Part shown: positions 45,438-58,560 of the stretch, in pieces
Numbering within the stretch: the stretch's first letter is position 1
Layout: every line of letters starts with the position of its first letter
Assembly (NCBI GenBank): GCA_036429605.1
Contig: JAVFKD010000015.1
Location: 1,821,421 to 1,885,420 of the forward strand
Direction: 5' to 3'
Length of the DNA: 64,000 nucleotides
Source: Cladobotryum mycophilum
Lineage: Eukaryota > Ascomycota > Sordariomycetes > Hypocreales > Hypocreaceae
Notes under the pieces: model-generated
What the model saw: only the letters and a program-made list of their open reading frames with translations
Databases searched by the model: none
Told to the model about the DNA's origin: nothing
Position numbers and translations under genes: made by a program

Positions 45438-47643
45438 TTAAAACTCCCAGGGCCCAAATACATCCGTCATCCATGTTAGATCATTAAAGTCTGCCTGTGC
45501 GCCTTGTTGCTGGTGGTGTTGATGATGTTGGTGTTGGTCCGCTGCCTCCATCATGGAAGCGTGCTGGTGCTGTTGCTGCTCGACCATCATTGCCGACTCG
45601 GCCGCTACGCTGGAGCTCATGGATTGGCTGTTGGGCGTGGGAAGGCCGCCGCCCAAGTGCTGCGATAATGCAGGTTCCCAAACAGAGCGGATGTTACGCA
45701 GCATGCGCGCGCACTTGGCGAAAATACTCGAGTCCTCGCCTTCGTATTTGAAGCCGTATACAGCATCTACTTTGAAGAAGACATCGGTGGTCTGATCAAG
45801 GTATAAGAGCAGATCGGCAGTGGAGCGGACAATGTCCTTGTCCCACAATGGATCTTCCGCGACGGTGAGATTGTATAGGAGGGAATGCATTTGAGCGAGC
45901 CCGACGTAGTTGTTGAATGGCAACCCGGGGAACGAAGGAATTGGCACGGAGAAGAATGCTTCGTACCAATTTTTTACTGCCACGACGGCTGCATACATGC
46001 TCTCGATGCGTGGTGCATCCGGCAGTTTCTGCTCACCAAAGAGGCCAATGGCTAAAATCTGGGCCTCAGTGCTCGTCGCATGGGCATATATCACGTCTAC
46101 TACGGTGTTAGTACATTCATCCTCAGTCTCACGAGATGAGATGGAGGAACTCACGCTTCCCGCCAATGCATGGCCGCAATGCCTGACGCAGGGCTTGCAA
46201 CTGGTCAAGCAAGCCCTTTTTAAAAACATATGCAGGAACTTGAGCGCCGTCTTTGATCATCTCCCTCGTCATCATGTCGCGAGTGAGCAACTTGCGCGCC
46301 TCCTCTCCAATGAGCTGGAGCTTCACGAGCGTGACGAGAATTTCATCATTGGGATGCTCCTTTTCGCGCTCTAGCACCTCCAAGCAGTCTTGCATGTGGG
46401 GTGTGAAGACGAGGGCCTCCATTCTCCCCATAAAGGAGGCATAACTGGACCAACTTAGTCATCTAAATGGGTGAACAAATACGACGGGGATTGTTGCGAC
46501 CTACACTGAAGACATGAACCAGACAGACAGAACGGCCCTGCGCTCTTCCATGGTACGGTCCTTGCTGGGATACTGAAACCGGCCGCCCCAGACCTTGAAG
46601 CAAATGGCCGAGTAGTGCTCCTCGTTGGGAAACTTTGTAAGTCCCATTTCGTAAATGATGCTGGCGGCCATTTGGATAAACAGGGTAAGAAATGGCTTTC
46701 CTCCGTTTCCAGAATTGAGCGTTGCCCTTTACGACTCAGTTAGCTTCAAGTTTTATACAAGGGTGTGGTGAGAAGAAAAGGGGCCAATATACCAGCTAAT
46801 ATGAGTGAGTAGACCTAATAAGAGGTCCATACTTCGTTCGCTGTTGACAATGAGGCGCTGAGAAATCTCCTGCCGTAATCGTTCTCTCAGTAGGTACTGT
46901 TGTGGTAAGGACGTAGTTGTAATGTTCATGATGGACAACCATAGAAAGGGACGCTCCCGCCGTAGCATATCTGATGAAATATCGGGATCAAGACGCATAA
47001 ACGGCCAAAACTCTAGCCATTGTCGAAACTTGTTAAGATAGGCTTCGGCCTCGACCGGCGTAGGTTCTGGAAGTCTGTCATTTTCACTGAGACTTGAAGG
47101 CCGGGCGTTGCCGTGACCGAGTATATTGGCCCGCGGGTGCGGATGTGGATGCGGATGTGGATGAACATGGGCATGGGCGTGCTGCTGCTGTGTGCCCGGG
47201 GTTGAACCGCAACTACTAGTCGTCGCGGCGTCTGCCAGGGAGTCCAATCGGCTCAGGAACTGATATCCCGGAGGTGGCTGCTGATATGCCGATATGGACT
47301 TATTTGTGGGTTGACCATTCACATTGACTCCACCGCTATTACTGGTAGTAGTAGTAGTAGGAGGCGGCTGTTGGGTGGCTCTCAATATCGAAACAAGATC
47401 GTCGAGCTTCTCCTCCAACTGGGCGGTCCTCGACGCCGTGGTCCGCTTGGCGACTCGCTTCCGGGATGTGACCATTTGTTGGCAATCCTTGCCCAGCCTG
47501 TGACACCTGTCACACTTGCCGCCTTCGGGACGCAAGATGCATCTGCACTTGGCTCGTGAACAGTTTGTGCAGGATCTGCCATAGCCGGCAGGGATTCCGC
47601 CCACAGGCACCGAGTCCTGCGGCGGTGGTGGCGCCGACACCAT
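45438..47643 (-). CDS. Zn2Cys6 transcription factor next to the efflux gene
   Basis: Four exons (47643-46793, 46726-46505, 46444-46155, 46099-45438), 674 residues, all phases closing. The zinc cluster has Cys at 25, 28, 35, 44, 47 and 54 (X2, X6, X8, X2, X6), followed by a basic and coiled-coil linker (QLEEKLDDLVSILRATQ). Then come a His-Pro repeat (HAHAHVHPHPHPHPHP), a fungal transcription-factor domain (FRQWLEFWPFMRLDPDISSDMLRRERPFLWLSIM) and a Gln/His-rich C-terminus (HQHHQHHQQQ) that may be an activation domain. Such regulators often control a neighbouring transporter; the next gene downstream on the same strand is a DHA2 pump. Confidence 0.88.
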
Positions 47644-49412
47644 CTGTCTTACAGCCTGTATGGACCCGGGAAACGGGATATGTATATAACTCGTATATGT
47701 ACCAACAAAAGCGTTTTTCTCTTTTCTTTTCTCCTCTCTCGCTCTCTCTAAGCTCTTTCAGCTTTGCTTTGCTTGGAAAGGGAAAGAAGGGGGGGGGGTA
47801 AACGGGGTGACGGATAGCAGTTGAGAATCCCCAAATCCGATGGGTCAGTCAAACCGTTGGACCTTGAGCAATGGGAATGAAGAACAAGACGGAATTGGGG
47901 GGAAATAGAGTGAATGGGAAGAAAAAAATGAGGTAAGAAAAATTGTGAAAAATGTCCAAGGAGAGAACAAAGCAAACGCGCCGAGTCCCACGTCAGTCCA
48001 ATCCTCTCCCCCCAAAGCCAAAGAGAGAAACAGGAGAGAGCGAGTGACAGAGAGAGAAGCCCTGCTCGGTTTGTCAAGCAGAGACGGGATTCATCCGAAA
48101 GATGGGTGCTTCGTCTGATGAATGATGTCGGAACTGTTCCTGGTTCGCTGAACATTTGGAACGGGATACGGAATTGGCGCTAGTTCCGGAATCCGGCTGT
48201 ATTCGTTGGCTGATTAGGTGTTATGTCTCCTTTGGGCTTTTGGGGGAGGGATTAGGCATGTGGAATCAAAAGGCGTGAAGGCAAACCGAAAGGAAACGTG
48301 TGAAGGTGGGTTCGAGATGGGCATGGGCTTCGTGTGCGTCAAGTATATAATAAATCCATATCTCGCTCTCTCTATCCAATCCATCCCTCCCATTCGCTTT
48401 CGCATAGGGAGTCTTACATGCAAAAAAGTCGCCGTCTAATAAGCCATCTTCTCTTAGAACCAACCCCCCTCCTCCTCCCCCTTGTCCCGCCATGTAAGCA
48501 ACAAGAACGAGATCCGGCTGTTTTCTTATTGGGCCGAGCCAATCAATTAAGACAGATATTCGATGATTCGATCCAGGGCTGGTCGTATTCCGAATCAGCT
48601 ATACATGGAGGAACTATAATAAGATTGACAGCTGCGATGGTCCATCTCGGGGGAGGATGGAGAGTGATTGAGTGTGTCGGGTGTGTGTAAGTGTCTTGCA
48701 TGGTGGGTTTCAACCGTCCAACCTACAAGTAGGTGCAGGTGGGTTTGTTCCTGTTGAGGAAAAAGCCTAAAAGCCTACCCTGTAAGTAAGGAGAGAGTCC
48801 AGCTCGGGGCAACCCAAAAGAGGAGGGCAAGCAGAAAATTCATATTAATAATGGACAAAAGCGGCTGTCATAGTAGCGACAGTAATCAGCGGAGACATTT
48901 TTATGCATATTGATGATACTTTATGCAAGATTTCCACGAATAATACGGCATGCCAACGAACCATCATTGTGATAACTCATAAGGTCCCCTATAACGTCCC
49001 ACTCTCGCCACTCTACAGTGGACAGTGGGCGGTGGATAGTGGACAGGCCACAAAAGGTCCCGCACAGACAGCCCTGAGTGTGGGGGTGTCACATCTAATC
49101 CACCACACCTCATTCCATTATTCTCCAACTCCCTACACCCATCATCCATGTAAGCAAGCAAGCCTCAAGCATCTCCTCTCCATCTGTCCCATCCCACCAT
49201 CCGTCCGTCCATCCATCCATCCATCATCATACAAGCGTCTCTCGCGACGATAACCGGAAAATCGTTTATTTGCCGCCCGAGAACCGTCCCGCATCTGCCG
49301 CCCCGGTATCCGGCCTTCCTGGAGTTATCTGATTCGGTCTCAAGTTTCAGTCCAACATCAGCAAAAGCACTGATCTGCAGCCCTCCCCCCGTCCGCCGGC
49401 AATTGTTCAAAC
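47644..49412. other. Intergenic region, 1.8 kb, between divergent genes
   Basis: Shared upstream region of the regulator and the mitochondrial gene. It contains CT/GA-rich tracts (about 47700-47760, 48020-48055), a G9 run (47790-47798) and an ATCC repeat (about 49206-49226). Open frames look random. Confidence 0.6.
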
Positions 49413-50292
49413 ATGGCCGCCTCCGTTCTCACTGCGTCTGAGACGTTGCCTAGATTTCTTCTCCCCCGGTTAAGCTGGACGGCCCCTCTTTCGACGTCTC
49501 GAATCGCTGTTGCTGTACCCCTCGTCGCCGTGCGCCCGAGTAACCAACGTTCCATACACAGCAGCTCGACATCGCCATCGCCCTCATTCTACCGCAACCA
49601 ACTCCCCGTCAGACGATGCGCCGCCGCTCAACCATGTAGCAAGAGTCCGATTCCGGCGCGGGCATTCCATGCTACTGCCCAGCGCCAGCGCGATCACCAT
49701 TTCGACACTCTCAAGTTTGTCAAGAGATTACAGAGCGAGGGGTTTACCGAGGATCAGTCTGTCGCCATGATGAAGGTCCTCAACGACGTCATTGAAGAGA
49801 GGTAAGCATACGCATAGTGCGATATCTTTACTACAGAGACGTTTTCTAATGTTGTACTGCAGCATTCAGAACCTCACTCGAACAATGGTCCGCCGCGAAG
49901 ACGCCGCCAAATCAACCTACACGCAAAAAGTCGACTTTGCCAAACTCCGCTCCGAGCTTCTCTCGGCCGATAGCACCGAGTCAAACACCACACGCAACGC
50001 GCATGAACGCCTCACAAACGATATTGCCAAGTTGAACAGCCGCCTGCGCGACGAGATTGGGCGCACGCAGGCTAGTGTCCGGCTGGACCTCAACCTCGAA
50101 AAGGGCCGCATTCGGGAGGAGGCTGTCGGGCAGGAGCTCAAGATTAAAGAGACGGAGACAAAGATTGAGCAGGAGGTGGCGGCGCTGAAGGAGAAGCTGG
50201 AGCAGGTCAAGTTCCAGACGTTGCAGTGGCTGATGGGTGTGTGCACGGGTTTTGCGGCGCTATTACTTGGTGCTTGGCGGTTGTTGATGTGA
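49413..50292 (+). CDS. FMP32: DUF1640/CCDC90-family mitochondrial inner-membrane protein
   Basis: A 272-residue protein from exons 49413-49801 and 49863-50292 (61-base intron, phase 2). The long Arg/Ser-rich, acid-poor N-terminus is a mitochondrial targeting sequence. It is followed by FDTLKFVKRLQSEGFTEDQSVAMMKVL, the family hallmark, then a long coiled coil (about 150-245: LTNDIAKLNSRLRDEIGRTQ, LKIKETETKIEQEVAALKEKLEQV). A single TM ends the protein (WLMGVCTGFAALLLGAW). The family includes yeast Fmp32, linked to cytochrome c oxidase assembly, and animal MCUR1/CCDC90B. Confidence 0.9.
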
Positions 50293-51368
50293 GGGAATAT
50301 GGAGCTGGGCATATGTTCTGGTTCGGGTTCTGGACCAATATCAATACTTTTGAATCCTCTACAACGGGTCTCTGCGGAGAGATTGTATGTAGAGGGCGCA
50401 CGCCTTCGGATGTATAGGACACAGTGGATATCAATTATCGACATGCCCACGGAGATTCTTACTCGGACATGTACAGACCGGCCATGGGCATTGATTAGAG
50501 ATGATGGGTGTCTCCTGTTGGTTGAAGGCGTTGTGGAACGAGCATTAGATAGACGTGCTGGGTAGCAATTTGTGTCGTGACCTGATCATGAGACGATGTT
50601 GCCCAACTATTGCGCCCTCTGATAGACAATATCCGGTATCCAGCAAGATGCATTGATACCAAGAGGATAACCGGTCCCTGTTTAACCGGCACACCCTCAG
50701 GATTACGGCCTGGCTGGGCATACTTGTACAATGATGTATCGTGGGGGAATAGAAATAGTAGAGGGCGGGGTAACATCTAATACATTGCATGCAAAAGATG
50801 AAATGGTCAAATAAACATGGGTTTTGTCATGAATCCATGGATATCTTGCATCAGTGTAATTATCCATCCGTCATCCATCACGCCACTTCCTGGCTCTTTT
50901 TTAAATGGACCTCCATCCCTGAATAAATACAGTGAGTGACTCTTACGGCATACCGTATAGAGCATCTATTATACTTGTACATACGATACGCCTTCTACTA
51001 CAGGCTGCAGATCATGTTACCTATACGGCGCCTTACGTACACGGAACAGACTCCAATATTGTCATGTCTTGGCCCATTCATAACGAGGGTGAGACAAGTG
51101 ACTTGTAGCGCCATTGCCATTCGGTCCAGTTGCAAAATTGCGGTATAACTATGATTCTAGCCCGCCCTGCCGTTTCTGCTAGCAACTGTGCTAACCTTAC
51201 CCATTGAGTGGTGAATTTTCAAGCCCGTTTCCATCTTTACCTTTTATCTTCATTCTATATATCAATTAATTGACACAAAGCCCCCAGCAACAACAACTGC
51301 ACATACACCTACACTACTTAAGAATATAAAAAGAAGGAAAAAAGAAAAAGAGAAAAAAAGCACTTACG
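50293..51368. other. Intergenic region, 1.1 kb
   Basis: 3' flank of the mitochondrial gene and promoter of the aldolase gene, with a CA-rich leader near 51285-51320. No gene seen. Confidence 0.65.
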
Positions 51369-52579
<1,211 letters not shown>

Positions 52580-53752
52580 GGAATAAAAGGGTGAAGATTT
52601 AATGTGGGGATGGGGGAGATGCGTTGATGAGATTTTGGATACGATCTAGATAAGCTTTATATTACCTACACGCCTCACAACGGCACGCTCATTTTCTGTA
52701 TCTTGCTGCTTGCTTACTTGTAGTTCAGGGGATCAGCCTTCTTTGATAAGCACCCGTTCTTGGATTCTCATCTCATCACTCACCAGCCATTTAGCCCCTC
52801 TCCCCCAAGCCTCGTGGCATAATTAGCTAGTATCTCCGCTTGTCAGCCCCACATGAGCTGGGATCGGAGAATAAGATCGATGATGCACTGGCATCGCTGG
52901 TGGAGTTGGGAAAGATAATAAAAAATCTTTCTATCCATGTCTTGAGCAGAAAGTATTGACTTGTTTGGGATTTTGGTCCCTTGAAGGATTTGGAATTCGA
53001 TAGAATGGAATTTGAAATAAACTCTAATTTGAGTTGATGGATAAAAAGCATGACAATGCCTGTGGATGAGATTCTTCAATACGGACCAAGGAATGTGATT
53101 CAATGCCGAGAAGCAGGGCCTCTGTATTTTCACCCCAAATGTGAGATCACAGATGCTTTAAGATGAAGCCGGGCCGTCTCTCAAAAACGATGATCCAAGA
53201 AAAACTAAAGGTAAATATAAAAATCACATTCCAAATCTGCAAGATGAACGGATATTGCATGTTATATCCGATTTATATAGCCATTATATAGCTGCCCGCA
53301 TGAGCTCGTGGGCTGTCTACAAATGTCCGCAAGGCTTACGTCCCCCAACTCCGCAAAGCATTGTTGCGGATATTCGAATGGAGATTAAAAACAAAAACCT
53401 AACCTAGACAGGGGAGTTTAGAGGCTGAATCAGGCATTTGGTAATGGACTAATTGGGATAATGTATGGTTATGAGGGATATGATTGGTTGGATTTGATGA
53501 ATCGACGAATGAGCGTGGTGTTGTCCTTGACGGCGGCTAGTTCTCGCGACCGGGAGGAATGATATGGTCGGCAGTGGAATTCGGTAGGGAGAGGTCATGG
53601 GCTGCCGTGATGAATAGTGTATTTAAAGACCAGGTTCCCAAACCTGATTGAACTTGGAATTGTCCATCAGTATCACCAAAGTCAATCATCAGGCTCATCT
53701 ACATCTATTACATACCAATACTACTCTTCATCCCATCACTTACATCAACAAA
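52580..53752. other. Intergenic region, 1.2 kb
   Basis: AT-rich in the middle (about 52900-53300). Minus-strand frames around 52827-53133 look random. The CA-rich leader of the SDR gene begins near 53680. Confidence 0.6.
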
Positions 53753-54884
53753 ATGGGTCTCCTCACGCAAATGTTCCCCCCAAACCCACCTTTACCGAGA
53801 AGGACCTGGGAGACTTGTCCGGCAAGGTACACATTTACATCCTGGCTCCCTCCATTTTACCATCATTCAAACTGACTATAATGTCCCACAGGTTTACATC
53901 ATCACCGGTTCAAACACCGGCGTCGGCAAAGAACTCGCCCAAATCCTCTACTCCCGAAACGGAACCGTGTACATCGCAGCCCGCAGCAGGGACAAGGCCA
54001 ACGAAGCCATCAACTCCATCCGCAAGGAACACCCTTCCTCGGGTGGACGCCTGGAGTTCCTCGCGCTCGACCTCGCCGACCTCAAAGCCGTTGCCGAATC
54101 TGCCAGGGCTTTTCTCGCAAAGGAAACCAAGCTCGATGTCCTGTTCAACAATGCCGGTGTGATGCATCCCCCCAGGGATCGAAGAGTGCCCAGGGGTATG
54201 AGATGCAGCTTGCGGTGCATAATGTGGGACATCAGCTGTTGACGGAGATGTTGACCCCCGTGCTGGCGCAGACGGCTGCGTCGTATGCTTCGGCTGGTGG
54301 TGTCAAGAACCAGGTGCGCGTGGTGTGGGTGAGCTCGGCGTACTCTGACATGGCGCCGGCCAATGGGTTCGACCCTGAGAATATCAACTATGAGAAGAAG
54401 GACGAGAGCAAGTACTACAAGTATAGTCAGAGCAAGGCTGGCACCATCTACCAGGGAACCGAGTATGCCAGGAGGTTCAAGGACCAGGGCATCATCAGTA
54501 TAGTGAGTCAAAAACCTCCATCCCCATCCCCATCTCCATCTCCATCGAGTTGTTTAACCAAAAGTGCTGACCATTCAATGCAAAGCCCTTGAACCCCGGA
54601 AATCTCAAATCCGATCTTCAGCGACACCACGCCGGGCCCCTAGTGTTACTCGGAAATCTCATCCTGTACCACCCCATCCACGGCGCCTACACCGAGCTAT
54701 TCGCCGGTCTCTCTCCCGAGGTGACCATGGAAAAGTCCGGATCATATGTCTATCCTTGGGGAAGATTTGCATCCATGCGAGCCGACCTCGAGAAAGGCAC
54801 GCGCTCAAAGAGCGAGGGGGGACTGGCATGGCGGCGATTTGGTATGATTGGTGCCACGAGCAGATCAAGCCTTTTATGAATTAA
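53753..54884 (+). CDS. Short-chain dehydrogenase/reductase, three apparent 1-base frameshifts
   Basis: An NAD(P)-dependent oxidoreductase of about 328 residues from exons 53753-53826, 53892-54502 and 54586-54884. Features seen: TGSNTGVGKEL (TGxxxGxG), NNAGVM, SSAYSD and the catalytic YSQSK. The C-terminus is WYDWCHEQIKPFM, like retinol-dehydrogenase-type fungal SDRs, and the start MGLLTQMFPP is followed by KPTFTEKDLGDLSGK. Every exon is exactly one base short of a legal length (74, 611, 299), and each has a frame break at a six-base G/C run: C 53776-53781, C 54168-54173 and G 54816-54821. One added base at each run restores family sequence. The gene converges with the regulator at 55007-56515. 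Confidence 0.87.
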
Positions 54885-55006
54885 GCGTTTCTTTGTATTT
54901 CCCTGCTTTCTATGCTCTATATTCGTATTCGCGTTTTTTTCTCTTTCTTTTTTCTGTTAGGATGGATAGCGATAATTGGATATCTTTGTTTTGTTCTTCT
55001 TTTTTC

Positions 55007-56515
55007 TCATACAGGTACTCTGAGAATGGCCCTGAGCCTTACATCCGGTGACTTGGATATCCATGCGTCAAACTTGACCGAATCCCACGTCAGGCTCATG
55101 GCAGCCAGCGCGAAAATGTCCACTTCTGATGCTATGGCACTGAAGAAGAGCTGATCCGTTTCGTAGCACGGCAGGAAGAGGGGATCGTGGCTCCTCACCC
55201 GTCGCAGCCATGCCCCGGCCGATGCCGCGTCCCACAGGCCCCGTCGCGCGGTGAACTGGACCGTCCCCTCACACGGGCCCATGCCGTCGCGCAGGGTGAG
55301 GTAGATGCACTGCGTGTAGTTGGCGACGAGCCACGTCCTCCTCACGCTCTCCGACAGCAGCCAGTCGCGCCATACCTTGGCCACGGCGTAGATCCCGTCC
55401 TCGTGGGGGCTGCTGCTGCTGCTGGTGGTGCCCATGTCGTTTTCGGCGAACGGGTAGCTCCCGTCGCCAAAGGTGGTCTGGAGCGAGGCATCTAGGTTAG
55501 CGGAGGTCCACAGCTGCTTGATCCAGGATGTCAGCGTGGGGATCTGGCGCTCGGCCAGGGCGCGCTGCCTGATGTCGCCGTCAAACAGGCGGATGAACTG
55601 GTAGATGAAGAGCGCCTGGACTCTGGCGAGGTGGTCGATGGTCCGGAGGACGGGGAGGGACATGGACAGGTACATGTCATCGGTTGGGTTGTCAGCAAAG
55701 GGCGACGACTGCTGCTCCTGCGGCTGGTGCTGTCGCAGCAGCGCATTGGACTTTTCCTCAATCAGCTGCATCACCATGTCTTCATTCTTCTCTGTCTTGT
55801 TGGCGTACGCGGCGAGCGCCGAGTAGGCGTCCTGGAGGCACTGCGGGAACCCCGTCTCAGCAAACAGCTGCCCGTGGATAAAAGGGCAGTGGTTCTCTTC
55901 CATCCACTGCTGGAGCCACTGCTTGACGGCCCTGATGAACTGCCTCAGCAGGACGAGGGGTGTCCTGGGGTAGTGGTGATTGGTGTTGCCGCGATTTCTC
56001 TGGTGGATGGCCCATGTTTCGTTGCGCATGAACCAGGAGGAGTCGGCGGGATCCGTGTCACCACCGTCTATAGAGCCGCCAAAGCCCAGTAGCTCGTTCT
56101 CCTCATCGCTCTGACCAGCCGCTCCTAACAGCAACATGTCATTGGCCTGATCGTCATTTGCCCCTGGCTCCGATGTCTCCAGTTGATTGTTGTTGGCCCA
56201 AGCGGTTGAAGGATCACCACCACCACCACCACCATCCGCACGTAGGGCTGCAGATTCCGACGTGACGGCTGCTACTGCTGTTGCTGGCGTCTCTAGAAGT
56301 TCCGCGTTTGCATTAGCTGAAGACGGCGCGGACCGTCGTGCATAAGGACGAGTCGATGGATACTGGCACACAACCTGTCTATCCAGGCAGCGGTTGCAGG
56401 ACGGCAGCTTTTTATCGCAGCGTCGCTTCGCTCGAGTACAGACGATACAAGCCTTCCGCCGTTGAAGGATCCACCCGCCGGGTCCGTCCTCTCTCAGAGG
56501 TTCCGCGTCCGCCAT
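55007..56515 (-). CDS. Zn2Cys6 transcription factor, single exon
   Basis: A 502-residue intronless protein. The zinc cluster has Cys at 23, 26, 33, 40, 43 and 50 (CIVCTRAKRRCDKKLPSCNRC). A Ser/Ala and Gly-rich linker is followed by an acidic middle with a FIHGQLFAETGFP segment and a helical C-terminal half (SVRRTWLVANYTQCIYLTLRDGMGPCEGTVQFTARRGLWDA). The start at 56515 (MADAEPLRED) is preferred to the open frame reaching 56893, because upstream sequence is low-complexity and lacks similarity to protein. It converges with the SDR gene, 122 bases apart. Confidence 0.87.
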   Translation of the reverse strand: MADAEPLREDGPGGWILQRRKACIVCTRAKRRCDKKLPSCNRCLDRQVVCQYPSTRPYARRSAPSSANANAELLETPATAVAAVTSESAALRADGGGGGGDPSTAWANNNQLETSEPGANDDQANDMLLLGAAGQSDEENELLGFGGSIDGGDTDPADSSWFMRNETWAIHQRNRGNTNHHYPRTPLVLLRQFIRAVKQWLQQWMEENHCPFIHGQLFAETGFPQCLQDAYSALAAYANKTEKNEDMVMQLIEEKSNALLRQHQPQEQQSSPFADNPTDDMYLSMSLPVLRTIDHLARVQALFIYQFIRLFDGDIRQRALAERQIPTLTSWIKQLWTSANLDASLQTTFGDGSYPFAENDMGTTSSSSSPHEDGIYAVAKVWRDWLLSESVRRTWLVANYTQCIYLTLRDGMGPCEGTVQFTARRGLWDAASAGAWLRRVRSHDPLFLPCYETDQLFFSAIASEVDIFALAAMSLTWDSVKFDAWISKSPDVRLRAILRVPV

Positions 56516-57401
56516 GGTCTCGGGGTCTATTATTTTTTGGTGATTTGCTCGTTGGGCCAGTCCAGCCAAAAAAAAAAAATATTCACCCAACCCAACTAGT
56601 GGAAAACAGGCGGGTTTAGTGAAGGGGATTGGCCGACGAGCCCCTTTGGAAGCCGTGTTTGGGTGTGTCGCGGGAGGAAGGATGACGGAAGATGTGTGTC
56701 TTACAGGGCAAGGATGGACTGGAGGAAGGACTATGAACGGCGGGAAAGTTGCGCAACTTTGGCGGGACTTTGGCGGGACTTTGGTGGAGCCTTTTGCGGG
56801 CGTCCCGGAGCCGGTACGCTTGCCAGATTGGGATATTGCACGGCAAAGGGTATGGTGTCTATGATTTGATCTGATAAACAGAAACAAGAACAATGAGGCG
56901 ATTCAGAGGTGATCTGAGACATCGTCACATGAGACCAAACATGTAGGACTGATAGAATCTCACAAGCGGGCGCTGACTCCGAAGCATCAACGTTCATTTG
57001 CCCAATACCTTTGCTGGCCCTCGCTGGCACCCGCTAACACTGGACAGCACCGACAGCCGGCATTATTAACCGTTCTTGATGAGTTCGGAATAGATCCGTT
57101 TTCCGTAATTCTCCTACTAAACGAAGATCTTGTTGCCCCCCGAGTGCCTTGAAACCTTCATTTTCTCTCCTTTGTTATGGGAGTTGATGTGTTGTAGAGC
57201 TATGGCTGGATCCCGGATGTGAGGGTAGAGAGGGGGTAGGAGGGGGTTTATACGAGAATGTGGGTATAGTACGATGGTTGCTAGTGCTTTGTTTGGATCG
57301 TTTGGTCTATATATCTTCACCTAATGTACTAAGTCGAGGAATCCACTGCATTATTGGGATCCTTTCTGTTCGTTCGTGCTTATTATATCTATCTTGCAAA
57401 A
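56516..57401. other. Intergenic region between divergent regulator and SDR genes
   Basis: Shared upstream region. A tandem of an 11-base unit with TTTGGCGGG cores lies at 56756-56788. No gene seen; the minus-strand frame is an extension of the regulator frame. Confidence 0.65.
56756..56788. promoter_or_regulatory. Tandem ACTTTGGCGGG units upstream of regulator and SDR
   Basis: Three nearly identical copies of an 11-base unit, 240-270 bases upstream of the regulator start. The TTTGGCGGG core resembles an E2F/MBF-type site, but function is a guess; it may be only a small tandem duplication. Confidence 0.35.
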
Positions 57402-58439
57402 ATGACTGCCGATAAAGGTGCCACGTTCACAAAGACCCTGCATCGCACCCCCTACCCAGCCATTTCCCCCTCACGTCCCGAGCTCTCCCAGCATGGCCGG
57501 GTTGTTCTTGTGACGGGAAGCTCTGAGGGCATTGGCTATGCCATTGCAAAGGGATTTGCTAAAGCCAGCGCCGCAACCGTCATCATGACAGGTCGCCGCG
57601 AGAGCGCACTCACTGAAGCTGTTAACTCCCTCAAGAGGCAATTTCCCGAGACTGACTTTGTGGGCTGTGTGACTGATGCCTCGGACGAAAATGAAGTAGA
57701 GAGATTCTGGAAGAAGCTTGATGAAGACGGATTGCTGGTTGATGTCCTAGTGCTGAACGTGTCTCGAGTCCAAACTAGGACGGGCTCCTTGCTAGAGTTT
57801 GGGTATAAGGAGGTGTGGTCTGATTTTGTCACCAATGTTGGTTCAAAGATGCAGTTTGCCGATTATTTCTATCATCAAAAGAGGAGAGATGAGAAACGGA
57901 AGCTGGTAGGATAAAGAAACTCCAACTCCAACGTATTCCCGAAAAAAGGAGGCAACTCAAAAGGACTCACAAACATTTAGGTGATGCTCGACGTGTCAAC
58001 CATGGCGATCCACGACTTTGACTTCCCGCCCCGATTTCCCAAATACGCAACCTCGAAGAATGCGGGCACCTTGCTCATCCAGCAGATCAGCAAGGATGTA
58101 ACGCCCGATGATATGCAGGTCATCAGCTTCCACCCCGGCATCGTCTTCACCTCCGCGGCCAAAACGGCAGGGATCACGATCGATGACCTAACCTTTGACG
58201 ATGTAAGAACTTTTTCTCTTGCTTCCATCTGGGTTCGTTTCCCCGTGCTAATTCGGTATTTGTAGGAGGACCTTTCTGGTCACTTTGCCGTCTGGGCGGC
58301 TTCTGAGGAGGCTAGGTTTCTTCATGGGCGATTTGTGTGGGCTGCTTGGGATGTTGATGAACTGAGCACGGGGGAGATACGGGAGCGGATCGAGAATGAG
58401 ACCAACTACCTCACAGTTGGAGTCGTAGGTCTTTCATAA
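57402..58439 (+). CDS. Short-chain dehydrogenase/reductase
   Basis: A 299-residue protein from exons 57402-57905, 57981-58202 and 58266-58439, all phase 0. It has VTGSSEGIGYA for the dinucleotide (TGxxxGxG), MTGRRE after beta-2 (NADP-type Arg pair) and catalytic YATSK in exon 2. The usual NNAG is replaced by LNVS, common in one fungal SDR subgroup. Substrate unknown. It is divergent from the Zn2Cys6 regulator and its frame is intact, unlike the SDR at 53753. Confidence 0.88.
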
Positions 58440-58560
58440 CCAGCAACTCATATATTTTGTGCCACAAGCCAAGTCACAGTTTTATCACACACGGTCGCGT
58501 GAGCCACTTTAATGGATTACTTCACTAGCTATCAAGGAGCCCTACTTTGGCGTCAATGCC

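Noticed and set aside
53776..54821. Short or unusual introns as the cause of SDR frame breaks
   Set aside because: Only one base is needed at each break, and no donor/acceptor pair lies at these positions.
55007..56893. 628-residue start for the regulator at 56893
   Set aside because: The first 126 residues derive from promoter repeats (the GGCGGG tandem); the zinc cluster is normally near the N-terminus, matching the ATG at 56515.
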